DNA from: Spirochaetota bacterium | Lineage (GTDB): Bacteria > Spirochaetota > Spirochaetia > B11-G9 | Reading direction: 5' to 3' | Length of the DNA stretch: 39,945 nt | Assembly (NCBI GenBank): GCA_024280415.1 | Contig: JAJRQE010000185.1 | Coordinates: 1-39,945, forward strand | Translations under genes and position numbers: made by a program | The notes under the pieces: generated by a model | Told to the model about the DNA's origin: nothing | What the model saw: the letters and a program-made list of their open reading frames with translations, nothing else | The model's database searches: none | In this document: in pieces, positions 9,031 to 17,860 of the stretch | Layout: every line of letters begins with the position of its first letter | How positions within the stretch are numbered: position 1 is the first letter of the stretch

Positions 9031-10191
9031 CTAAGTTCTTTTTTTGGCAAAATCGACTGAAATTTTTCTGCCCCTGTATTCCATTCCATTCATTTTATCA
9101 ACTGCTGTTTTACATAAATTTTCATTAAGATCAACGAATGAATAGTTATCCAGGACTTTAATGGGACCTATTGCAGTCGATTTAATATCGAGAGATTTCT
9201 GAAAAAGTTTCATGAGATCAGCAGGGTGAACCCTTCTTCTTCTTCCAATGCTGACAAAAAGAGTTTTCATGTTCCCTGGAACCGAAGACCCGGAAGTTTT
9301 TATTGTGATCCCTTCTGTATCCCTAAGTAGTTTTGCAGCAAAATAGGATCGTAAAAATATGGGAACATTTTTCTTGAATATCTTTCTGTACTCAGTTAGG
9401 CTATCTGGATTTGCCTTTATTTCCTGTACAATAGACTGTATTTTTGCTTCTAGTTTCTGTGTATCCATTGATGATTCTCCTGACGGTATAGTATCTAATT
9501 TCTCCCTATGTGTATACAGGAGAGTTTGAGGATGAGTTAACATCTTATTCATATTTCCAAGATGATCAATATTAGTAATAAATATCTGGAACTTTGTTTT
9601 TCTATTCAGTTTTGAGGCAATAAACAGCATATCCTGTTCAAATCTGGATTCTGCCGGATTTTCAGATAACAGTAATATTATTTTTTTAATTTCTGATAAT
9701 ACAATATTGTTTCTTCGTATATGATCAATAATCCTGCTGGTAGTGCCGACAATGATAGCAGGTTTTTTTCTGAACAGATGCAGATCATTTCCCGCCTTTC
9801 CTTCGATTCCCAGGGGAGCAAGGCTCATGTTGAATTTGTTTGCATTGCTCAGAATTAGAAATTCATGAGTAATTTTTTCGATTGAGCCGGGTAAATCGGT
9901 AAGTATAATAACCCTGGGAGAGCTATTTTTAGGGAATTGTGTCAGCATCAGGGGAAGAAGGAAGGCTATTTTAATTCCTTTTGCACCTTTTGTTTCTGCA
10001 ACCAGATCTCTGTTTTTTAAAAGTGCAGAAAAAACATGTGACTGGAAAGATGTTGGTTTGATAAAACCGCACATTTTTAAAGCAGAATGAACAGTCGTAA
10101 TTTTACTGTGATGCCTTATCGGGTATTCCAAACTAGTATCCTGCCTGATTTTCTTTAAAATCAGGATATATTCAGAGTTGAGCTTTGTCAA
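9031..10191 (-). CDS. Degenerate DEAD-box helicase-like protein with DbpA-type RNA-binding C-terminus
   Basis: Q-motif-like GFIKPTSFQ; eroded motif I (AETKGAKGIK), motif II (LLLSENP) and motif III (FITNI); C-terminal TLFVSIGRRRRVHPADLMKLF...IGPIKVLDNYSFVDL...GRKISVDFA resembles the DbpA RBD. Confidence 0.75.
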   Translation of the reverse strand: MTKLNSEYILILKKIRQDTSLEYPIRHHSKITTVHSALKMCGFIKPTSFQSHVFSALLKNRDLVAETKGAKGIKIAFLLPLMLTQFPKNSSPRVIILTDLPGSIEKITHEFLILSNANKFNMSLAPLGIEGKAGNDLHLFRKKPAIIVGTTSRIIDHIRRNNIVLSEIKKIILLLSENPAESRFEQDMLFIASKLNRKTKFQIFITNIDHLGNMNKMLTHPQTLLYTHREKLDTIPSGESSMDTQKLEAKIQSIVQEIKANPDSLTEYRKIFKKNVPIFLRSYFAAKLLRDTEGITIKTSGSSVPGNMKTLFVSIGRRRRVHPADLMKLFQKSLDIKSTAIGPIKVLDNYSFVDLNENLCKTAVDKMNGMEYRGRKISVDFAKKRT

Positions 10192-10216
10192 GAAATTGAT
10201 AAAGACAGGGGGCAGA

Positions 10217-11419
10217 GTGAAGAAAATTGTAATAATTCTATTCTTGTTTATGGTTTCTATATCCGTTTTCGGAGAAATTTTCAGCTATAGGTATATTAAA
10301 GGTGAAAAATATAAAATAATTTCTGTTGTAGATGAAACTGTGTATATCGATGGGTTGTATCATCACAAAGCCAGGATATTGAATAAAATTTCAGTGGAAG
10401 TTCTTAATAGTTCAGAGGATGGTTCCTCTGGAGAGCTTGAAGCTAATTATTCAACTTCTGAAGAAAGAAGTGGAAATGTAAGAGTTTATTCTCTGGCCCA
10501 GGAGTATTATTCCAGGTTTAACAGGGACAGTACAGGTTTAATCGATATTGGTCCCGATTTTTTTATGCCGGTTGTAAGAAATGTCCCTCTTTTTGATGAT
10601 GGGGATTACAAACCCGGGGATACCTGGAGTTCAAAAGGATATGAAGTTCATGATTTACGAAACGGATATGGAATAAAGGAAGCTTTTGGTTTTCCCATTG
10701 ATGTCGATTATAAATATCTGGGAAAGGGGACAAAAGATGGAAAGGAGTACGATATTATCTCAATATTCTATTCTGTATAATATAAAACTCCGGAATATTT
10801 TTCCCGTTATCCCCTTTATCCTGTAAGGGTCACAGGCTACTCAGATCAGACTCTCTATTGGGATAATGAAATTGGCAGACCCTATTCCTACGAAGAGGAG
10901 TTTAGTATTCAGTTTAGTGTCTCCAATGGATCGACATATGAATTTACCGGAACTGCCGGAGCCCGGGTGACAGAATCTGAATATATGGATAAAAATAGAA
11001 TTGCCAGCTCTATTGAAACCCGGCTGGAAAAGGAAAAGCTGGAGAATGCAGTGGTAAATATTGATGAAAATGGGGTAACCATAACTCTTGGAAGTATTAA
11101 TTTTGGGGCAGATTCCTCCATTCTTAACTATGAGGAGAGACGAAAGCTTGATGTTCTTGTTGACATAATAAAAAATTATCCTGGAAGAGATATCCTTGTA
11201 ACCGGACATACTGCTCTGGCAGGAACCGAAGCAGGGCGAATGGCCTTATCGGAAAAGCGAGCTGCGATAGTTGCTGAATATTTTATAGTTCAGGGTCTCA
11301 AAAAAAGAGAGCAGCTGATTATTGTCGGGAAAGGTGCAACAGAGCCGGTAGCAGATAACAGCACTTCTGAAGGAATGACCAGGAACCGAAGGGTTGAAAT
11401 AACAATCGTTGAAAATTAA
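10217..11419 (+). pseudogene. OmpA-family outer membrane protein interrupted by in-frame TAA (10778-10780)
   Basis: ORF 10178..10780 (GTG start at 10217 gives signal peptide VKKIVIILFLFMVSISVFG) and ORF 10967..11419 share one frame. The intervening 10781-10966 is open (YKTPEYFSRYPLYPVRVTGYSDQTLYW...). C-terminus GSINFGADSSILNYEERRKLDVLVDIIKNYPGRDILVTGHTA...NRRVEI is an OmpA peptidoglycan-binding domain. Confidence 0.75.
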
Positions 11420-11446
11420 AATTAGAAGAAGGGCAGGTGATTAAAA

Positions 11447-11836
11447 ATGGGAGCATCAGTGGTTCTCTACAGGGGAATTGAAAAAACTGTAAGTAATATT
11501 GAAGAAGGTTTTGAGGAAAAGAAAAATAAAATAGGAGATCTTTTTATTAAATCAGGGTTTATGGTTCCTGATGATCTCCTGGAGGATTTATTTCAGTTTT
11601 ATATTGACCGGGGAGATCTTCAGGATTTAAATGATGACTCTCTCCGCAACTTTGCCTATCATCTTGTAGATGTTATTGATTTATTTTCAATGGACTATGA
11701 TTTAGCAAAGGACTCTCTTGAACTGGATGAATGGGTAACTCTAAGGAATCTTTTTTCAACATATTCTGACGATATTGATGATGATCTGCTAACTTATGTA
11801 ATGCAGCTGGCTATTGAAAAGGGAGCGTTTCGTTAG
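11447..11836 (+). CDS. Hypothetical acidic protein
   Basis: 129 aa ORF, downstream of GGGCAGGTG region; no domain recognised. Confidence 0.6.
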   Translation: MGASVVLYRGIEKTVSNIEEGFEEKKNKIGDLFIKSGFMVPDDLLEDLFQFYIDRGDLQDLNDDSLRNFAYHLVDVIDLFSMDYDLAKDSLELDEWVTLRNLFSTYSDDIDDDLLTYVMQLAIEKGAFR

Positions 11837-11865
11837 GGGCGAAGGGCCGTTCGCTCCTAACGAAA
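11828..11865. terminator. 16-bp-stem hairpin between convergent genes (probable bidirectional terminator)
   Basis: TTTCGTTAGGGGCGAA-GGGCCG-TTCGCTCCTAACGAAA; spans the stop codon of 11447..11836 and abuts the stop of the minus gene at 11867. Confidence 0.6.
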
Positions 11866-11866
11866 T

Positions 11867-12604
11867 TTATGACCATATCCCCTGTTCAATTAGCTGCTGT
11901 GTAACAGCATCTGCCCAGCCTCTGTTTGCATGGGGGTTTGCAGGACTTGGATGCAGTATTGAAGTTATTGTGTATCTATCCTTCTTTTCCAGGGATGCTG
12001 CTACTCGTTTAAGATTTTTCTCGGCATATTTCCCGATTCCTACAAGGTACTCCGGTTCCAATATAAGGATTACTTTCTTCAGATGGATATCGCAGATATG
12101 TGTCAGTAGATCTCTTTCTCCTGGGGAAAGTTCGTCAGGAGTAAGGTTTTTTCCGGTCTCCTCCATAAAAATAAGAGGACAGTAGTTTTCAACATAGTTA
12201 TCTTTAAAGAAATTATCTGCATTTCCGAACCTGGTTTCCATAAGACCCCATAATCTCCTTCCGCTCACTTCGCTTCTTCTGCATTCCCATCCCTGAACAG
12301 GGCGTTTGGGATGGGAGGTTTTCGGCTGGTGAATATTCCCCTCGATTTTTAGCCAGTCTCTTGTGTAGCTGATCTCTCCGAAGGGGATTCCTGTCTGAGC
12401 CATTCCCCATGGTCCCGGGTTCATTCCGAGAAAAAGGGCACGTTTTTTCCCGGAGGCATACCTTCTTATATAATATTCATGAGTTTCTGCAGCATATCTC
12501 AGGGGGTTGTAAATATGATTGACTTTTCCCCCAAACTTCAGATTATCCGCTGCATGAGCCAGAGTTCTTGAAGTATTAAGAATTTCATTGATTGATGAAT
12601 CCAT
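11867..12604 (-). CDS. SMUG1-like single-strand-selective uracil-DNA glycosylase family protein
   Basis: Motifs FLGMNPGPWGMAQTGIPFGE and ILHPSPANPHANRGW match the SMUG1 family. Confidence 0.85.
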   Translation of the reverse strand: MDSSINEILNTSRTLAHAADNLKFGGKVNHIYNPLRYAAETHEYYIRRYASGKKRALFLGMNPGPWGMAQTGIPFGEISYTRDWLKIEGNIHQPKTSHPKRPVQGWECRRSEVSGRRLWGLMETRFGNADNFFKDNYVENYCPLIFMEETGKNLTPDELSPGERDLLTHICDIHLKKVILILEPEYLVGIGKYAEKNLKRVAASLEKKDRYTITSILHPSPANPHANRGWADAVTQQLIEQGIWS

Positions 12605-12624
12605 TGAGTTGTCCTGGTTTAGAT

Positions 12625-13230
12625 TTACTGTATTGTCAAATTAAGATAGATATTGATTTGGTCAACTGATCCCCGGAATAGTTCTGAATGAATTATTTTT
12701 ATTTTAATACCTGGAATTATACCCGGTTTACCGAATCGGAGCCCTTTAAATATATATCCGGCACTGACACCAATACCCGATCCAGATTCTACTGCTCCCG
12801 AATAACTGAGATCTGTATTTGGAATAAGAAGTGAATATCCAAGATCCAGACCCATTGTCAGATCGATAGGGAACGGGGTGAATTCAATTCCCCCTGAGAG
12901 GAGTAGGGAATAGAGCTGGAAAAGACCAGTCTTGTCTGAGTAACTGTCAAGACCGGTAGTGAGTGATGTATTCCAGGACAGCTTCTCGGTCATTTTACTG
13001 CCAAACTGGAAATAGATAGTCCCGGGAAACCGGATAAGAGATCCTGAATCCATGGAATCGGTGGTTGTTTTGATAAGTGGGGGGTACGCAGCATAGAAGG
13101 ATCCTATGCCCATTTGATAAACAAATCTGGTTTTACCGGACAGGGGTTTCCCGGCAGGTGTAATTTCCTGTGAAAAACCGGAACTCACAAACAGTAGAAT
13201 AAAAATAAGGGAAAAGAAAAGTTTTCGCAT
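12625..13230 (-). CDS. Hypothetical secreted protein, possible outer-membrane beta-barrel
   Basis: Signal peptide MRKLFFSLIFILLFVSSGFSQ; Gly/aromatic alternating strands; ends ...INIYLNLTIQ. Confidence 0.6.
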   Translation of the reverse strand: MRKLFFSLIFILLFVSSGFSQEITPAGKPLSGKTRFVYQMGIGSFYAAYPPLIKTTTDSMDSGSLIRFPGTIYFQFGSKMTEKLSWNTSLTTGLDSYSDKTGLFQLYSLLLSGGIEFTPFPIDLTMGLDLGYSLLIPNTDLSYSGAVESGSGIGVSAGYIFKGLRFGKPGIIPGIKIKIIHSELFRGSVDQINIYLNLTIQ

Positions 13231-13255
13231 TTTTCACCCCCGGAATAGTTATAAT

Positions 13256-13339
13256 TACCGGCGATCGGAGTTGAACCGATACACCCTTGCGGGCGGCAGA
13301 TTTTGAGTCTGCTGCGTCTACCAATTTCGCCACGCCGGC
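13256..13339 (-). tRNA. tRNA-Leu (anticodon CAA)
   Basis: Minus strand GCCGGCGTGGCGAAATTGGTAGACGCAGCAGACTCAAAATCTGCCGCCCGCAAGGGTGTATCGGTTCAACTCCGATCGCCGGTA; long variable arm, loop CTCAAAA, GGTTCAACTCC T-arm; CCA not encoded. Confidence 0.95.
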
Positions 13340-13472
13340 ATATTATGAGGCTTACGTTATCCTATAAATGGAGAATAATCAACTGAGATAATTTCAAAAA
13401 TGAAATATTTCTAAAATCATCTTTTAGTGAAGAACTGGCTTTTAAAGTTCAAAATGTGATACATTCCTTTTT

Positions 13473-15779
13473 ATGTGGTTGTTTGGAAAGAGAAAAAAAG
13501 CGGAAAAAGAGAGTATAGTCAGGGAGTTTTGGGAGTATCATTTCAGCCGGATAAGTAATAACAGGTTTGAACTTGAGGATACCAGTGATTTAAAGTCAGA
13601 AATAGTAAATTCGTCCCTCAGCTTAACAGCAAGGAGACCAGATGTATTTGTCTGGAGTGTCAATAATCATTACAGGTACAGAGATTTTGTACTTGATGCC
13701 GGTTTTTCCATAGCAAAAAGCAATGGTCATTCTGCAGGAGGAATTCTTTTTCGCTATGCAGATGATAGAAATTACTACTATATGATGGTTTCCGAAGACG
13801 GTTATTTCAGGCTGGATATTGTCTTTAACGGAACTCCCAGGATACTTATACCATGGACTGTCTGTGAATTTAATGATCAGGATGAAATAAAAATCAAAAT
13901 TATTGCCCATGGTTTTTCAATTGCGCTGTTTGTGGATAATATCTGGGTTGGTGAAATTGAAGATGACACTATTGATGCAGGGTATATTGCTTTTGGAGGG
14001 CAAAATTATTCCAATGAGGGGATAGCTCGTTTTAATCTAAGGGAAATACGCCTGGAATCCCGGGGTGTTGAAGTTGAACTGATATATTTCAGCCGTGTCA
14101 GGGAGGGGTCTGTACCTGTTGAAAATAGAAAACGACTTGCCGATAGATTATTTGAATCGGGACAGTATGGAGCTGTTCTGGTTCAAATAAAAAAGATAGC
14201 AAAAACAAATTCTCCGGATACTGAGCTTACCTTTCTTTTAGCCAGGAGTTTAAGTCTTCTTGGTTCTAATGAAGAGGCTCTTAAAGTCATGGATAGTAAT
14301 ATTCTAAATGGGGGAGATTTAACAGAAGAACTGCTTATCGAGAAAGCCGGTTTATTATACAGAATGAACAAGTTGCTGGAACTAAAGGAGCTACTGGACA
14401 GCTGTTCTGAAATTCTTGCAGAGAATCCTTTTCTCCTGAATCTTATGGGGAATGCCGAAGACGGTCTTGGTATGTTCGGTATGGCTGTCAGCTGGTATGA
14501 GAAGGCATGCAGCAAAGATGACTATAATGGAATATACCGGATGAATTTAGCAAGAACTCTCGAAAAAACAGGAGCCAGGGAGGAGGCTTTCTCTCTTTAT
14601 CATGAAGCTGCTGTTTTATTTTTTAGGGATGAAAGTTTTATTGAACTGAGGGAAATGATTTTAGGCATGAACAGGTTAAAGCCGGGAAGTCAGGAGAGCA
14701 GAATACTGGAGGGAAAGGTTCTTTTTCAGGAGGGAAATACTCAGGAAGCCTTTGATCTTTTTCAAAAACTGAGGAAAGAGGGTGTTGATGACACAACTGT
14801 TGATTTTTTATTTGGAATACTTTTAAAGGAGAGGAATAGAAAAAAAGAGGCACTTATACTCTTTAAGTCTGCTGCAGAAAAGGAAGAAGCCTGTTATCCT
14901 TACTGGTTCCGGTATGGGGAAACTCTCCACCTTATGGGACTTCCGGCAGAAGATGCTGTTTTAAAAGCTATTGAACTTGAACCGGATAACCCCTGGGCCA
15001 GTAATCTCTACGGTCTTATTCTTATTTCAGAGGACCGATATGAGGAAGCGAAGGTAATTCTTAACAAGGCTCTGGATCTTGAACCGGATTCAGTTGATAT
15101 TTTGATTAATTATTCCACTGCTGCAGCCCGTGTTGACGGGATAGAAATTGCACTTGAGCTTTTGTTGGAGAAATCTGATATACCTCCAGTGCAAAATCAG
15201 TTTGGTAATCTTCTCTATGATTCAGGTGATTTTGAAAGAGCAGTGGAGGCATACCGTAAAGCTGTCGCTGGTGATCCTGAAAACAGGAGCTACAGGGAAA
15301 ATCTGGCATCTGCATTTATAAAACAGGACTATATACTGGGGGCAGAAGAAATTTTATCTTCCCTTATGGAGGAATATCCGAATTCTGCAACTTTGGAGAT
15401 GATAGCACAGGTTGCTTTTCGAAAAGGGGAATACCGGAGGGCAGATATTTCCTTCCTTGAAGCAGTTAAGCTTGAACCGGAGAATTACAGAATACTGTTG
15501 AACTATGGTGATTTTCTCTATACCCGGCTGGATTACAGTGCTGCAGGAGAAATTGCTTCCAGGGTTTTGTCTGAATATGCTAAAGATGAAGCAGCTGTAG
15601 GTGAAGTGGAAAAGAAGGATGCAGAGCATCTGTTGTCCATGGTTCAGACTGCTCTGAATGATACTTATAATTGTTCCAGCTGCGGCCGGGAGTGGATGGT
15701 ACCGAAAAATATAGCTGTAATCAATACTGTCAGGCTTCATGGTGAGCCGGATGGAGATTCGCCTGCAGGAAAATGTTAA
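13473..15779 (+). CDS. TPR-repeat protein with N-terminal LamG/DUF1080-like region and C-terminal zinc-ribbon interrupted by TAA
   Basis: Many TPRs (e.g. AVEAYRKAVAGDPENRSYRENLASAFIKQDYILGAEEIL); C-terminal CSSCGREW...GKC then TAA; frame stays open to 15917 (VCGKVYCVACAVDHIRNSRFVCPDCDEYLK). Confidence 0.8.
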   Translation: MWLFGKRKKAEKESIVREFWEYHFSRISNNRFELEDTSDLKSEIVNSSLSLTARRPDVFVWSVNNHYRYRDFVLDAGFSIAKSNGHSAGGILFRYADDRNYYYMMVSEDGYFRLDIVFNGTPRILIPWTVCEFNDQDEIKIKIIAHGFSIALFVDNIWVGEIEDDTIDAGYIAFGGQNYSNEGIARFNLREIRLESRGVEVELIYFSRVREGSVPVENRKRLADRLFESGQYGAVLVQIKKIAKTNSPDTELTFLLARSLSLLGSNEEALKVMDSNILNGGDLTEELLIEKAGLLYRMNKLLELKELLDSCSEILAENPFLLNLMGNAEDGLGMFGMAVSWYEKACSKDDYNGIYRMNLARTLEKTGAREEAFSLYHEAAVLFFRDESFIELREMILGMNRLKPGSQESRILEGKVLFQEGNTQEAFDLFQKLRKEGVDDTTVDFLFGILLKERNRKKEALILFKSAAEKEEACYPYWFRYGETLHLMGLPAEDAVLKAIELEPDNPWASNLYGLILISEDRYEEAKVILNKALDLEPDSVDILINYSTAAARVDGIEIALELLLEKSDIPPVQNQFGNLLYDSGDFERAVEAYRKAVAGDPENRSYRENLASAFIKQDYILGAEEILSSLMEEYPNSATLEMIAQVAFRKGEYRRADISFLEAVKLEPENYRILLNYGDFLYTRLDYSAAGEIASRVLSEYAKDEAAVGEVEKKDAEHLLSMVQTALNDTYNCSSCGREWMVPKNIAVINTVRLHGEPDGDSPAGKC

Positions 15780-15953
15780 GTCTGCGGAAAGGTTTATTGT
15801 GTTGCCTGTGCAGTTGACCACATTAGAAACAGCAGGTTTGTATGTCCTGATTGTGATGAATATCTTAAATTATCCGAGAATTATTTAAAATACCTTGCAA
15901 TGGAATATACCGACTGACAGGATCCTGAATAGGTATTTGCTGATTATTCCGAC

Positions 15954-15981
15954 TTGACAAATCCATACCAATAAGTAAGAT
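15954..15981 (+). promoter_or_regulatory. Predicted sigma70-type promoter of lolA cluster
   Basis: TTGACA-16 bp-TAAGAT, about 50 bp upstream of the 16030 start. Confidence 0.45.
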
Positions 15982-16029
15982 TACCTAGATACAATTCTGT
16001 GTAACGTATCTGTTTTAGGAAGTAGATGT

Positions 16030-16716
16030 ATGATAATAAATAAATCTGTTATATTCTCTTTTATTGTTTTTGTTTTAGGTTTCTTTACTCTTGGAGCTCA
16101 GGATATACTGACTGCCGCTCAGTTTTTTGACTCAATCTCTGAGCAATATGGTTCTGTGGATGATTATGAGGCACGGATTACAATAAATACCGGTAAGGTT
16201 GAAATGGTCGGGATCCTCTTTTATAAAAATCCAAACATGCTCAGAATAGATTTTTCTGAACCTGAGGAACAGGTTATTTCTGTTAAAGATAACCTTCTTA
16301 CACTCCATATTCCGGATCAGAATGTTATAATGCAGCAGAAACTTCAGGATCACTCTGATGCTGCACTTGCAGTTATGGCAAGTAAGCAGGGACTTGATCT
16401 ATTGAAAAGAGGATATAGTGTTGCTTTCCTAAAAGGCCCGGATCCCGTTCCTCTGGAGGATGGTTCCGATGAGCTTGTCAGGAAGTTAAAACTGGTATGG
16501 CGTCAGACTGATGAAGGTTACAGACAGATTGAGATGTCTGTGGACAGTGACGGGATGATAAGGCGAATGAAGGGTCTTACGGTAAACTATGAAACTTTTC
16601 AGTTTGATTTTACTCAGATCAGAATAAATCAGAATATACCGGAGGCAAGATTTCAATATGATCCCCCTCCTTCTGCATATGTAATGAATAATTTTCTATT
16701 TGAACCGGAAGAGTAA
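16030..16716 (+). CDS. lolA: LolA-family outer-membrane lipoprotein carrier
   Basis: Signal peptide; YEARITINTGKVEMVGILFYKNPNMLRIDFSEPEEQVISVKDNLLTLHIPDQNVIMQQ is typical LolA. Confidence 0.8.
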   Translation: MIINKSVIFSFIVFVLGFFTLGAQDILTAAQFFDSISEQYGSVDDYEARITINTGKVEMVGILFYKNPNMLRIDFSEPEEQVISVKDNLLTLHIPDQNVIMQQKLQDHSDAALAVMASKQGLDLLKRGYSVAFLKGPDPVPLEDGSDELVRKLKLVWRQTDEGYRQIEMSVDSDGMIRRMKGLTVNYETFQFDFTQIRINQNIPEARFQYDPPPSAYVMNNFLFEPEE

Positions 16717-16718
16717 AT

Positions 16719-17810
16719 ATGGATACATTTGGAGAAATTTTACGATCATCAAGAGAAAAAAAAGGTTATTCACTGGAGCAGGTAGCAAGGGATACAAATA
16801 TTGCAAAGAAATATTTGAATGCTCTTGAAGAAGAAGATTTTTCAATTTTTCCCGGAGAGCCCTATTTAGTCGGTTTCTTAAAAAACTATTCTGAGTACCT
16901 TGGGCTTGATCCTGTCGAAATGGTTACTCTTCATAAAAATATGAGGCTCCAGGAGCAGCCTGTTCCGATTGATGAACTTTTGGATACTGGAAAATCACCA
17001 TATAAGGTTACAGTGCTAATAGTGTTGGCGGCTTTGGTTCTTGGGATTGGAGGATACTTTCTCTATCAGTATGTCAGTACCCTGCCGGAAAAAGCAGCTG
17101 TTGCAGAGCCTGTTCCTGTGGAGGAACCAGTTACTAAGTTTTCCTATGACCTTTCTTCCGTAGATATTGAGGACAGATTTCCCGAAGGGACAGAGCTGGA
17201 GCTTCTTGTTTTTGAAAAAACTTTTAATCTCGGAATAGACAGTGTCGGGTCGGATATTATCCTCTCATATTCAGGTGGAGATATTGTCTTTAATCTTGGA
17301 GATGAAAAGGATGTAGATCTTGATAATGACGGGAATCCTGATATATCCTTTACTGTAAATGACATTGACATCAATGCTAAAACTGCAGTATTGAAAATGG
17401 CTTCAATAAAAAGTGCTGCAGGAAATATTTCCCAGGTGAAAGGATCGCCGGTTCCGGAGCCTGGTTTGTCAAATGTAGAATCCAGGAATCGTAGAGTATC
17501 AGTTATTCTGGAATCTCCTACAGCTGATCCTTTTGTCCTGAAAGTAGTTTTTCGGGGGTATACTCTTGTTCGATACCTGGTTGACCGAAATGAGAGGGTT
17601 GAACAGTATTTTGACAAGGGAGAAGCTTTTCGTCTGGATGTTAACAGGGAAGTAATGCTGTGGATCTCCAATTCCGGATCTTTTAAAGCAAAAATATCAG
17701 GTGTTGATGTTAATCTCGGTGCTCCCGGTGAAGTTTCAGCACATATTATAAAGTGGACACGAATTCCGGACAGTGGTAGATATAAGCTGGAATTAATTCC
17801 GGTTTATTAG
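16719..17810 (+). CDS. RodZ-like helix-turn-helix membrane protein
   Basis: MDTFGEILRSSREKKGYSLEQVARDTNIAKKYLNALEEEDFSIFPGEPYLVGFLKNYSEYLGLDP plus single TM VTVLIVLAALVLGIGGYFLYQYV and C-terminal beta domain. Confidence 0.8.
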   Translation: MDTFGEILRSSREKKGYSLEQVARDTNIAKKYLNALEEEDFSIFPGEPYLVGFLKNYSEYLGLDPVEMVTLHKNMRLQEQPVPIDELLDTGKSPYKVTVLIVLAALVLGIGGYFLYQYVSTLPEKAAVAEPVPVEEPVTKFSYDLSSVDIEDRFPEGTELELLVFEKTFNLGIDSVGSDIILSYSGGDIVFNLGDEKDVDLDNDGNPDISFTVNDIDINAKTAVLKMASIKSAAGNISQVKGSPVPEPGLSNVESRNRRVSVILESPTADPFVLKVVFRGYTLVRYLVDRNERVEQYFDKGEAFRLDVNREVMLWISNSGSFKAKISGVDVNLGAPGEVSAHIIKWTRIPDSGRYKLELIPVY

Positions 17811-17860
17811 AAGGGATAAAGGGGAAGAAGACTAATTGACTTCCTTTAATAAATGTTATT

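Noticed and set aside
10144-10165. CCTGATTTT-CTTT-AAAATCAGG hairpin at the 5' end of the DEAD-box-like gene
   Set aside because: Short 9-bp stem inside coding sequence; could be chance, no supporting context.
10841-11209. Minus ORFs 10841..11209 and 10909..11121
   Set aside because: Antisense to the OmpA-family coding region, which has clear homology on the plus strand.
13133-13333. 66-aa minus ORF MAKLVDAADSKSAARKGVSVQLRSP
   Set aside because: Translation of the tRNA-Leu gene; a well-known spurious ORF type.
17144-17671. 175-aa minus ORF opposite the RodZ-like gene
   Set aside because: Antisense shadow; Ser/Thr-rich composition, no domain.
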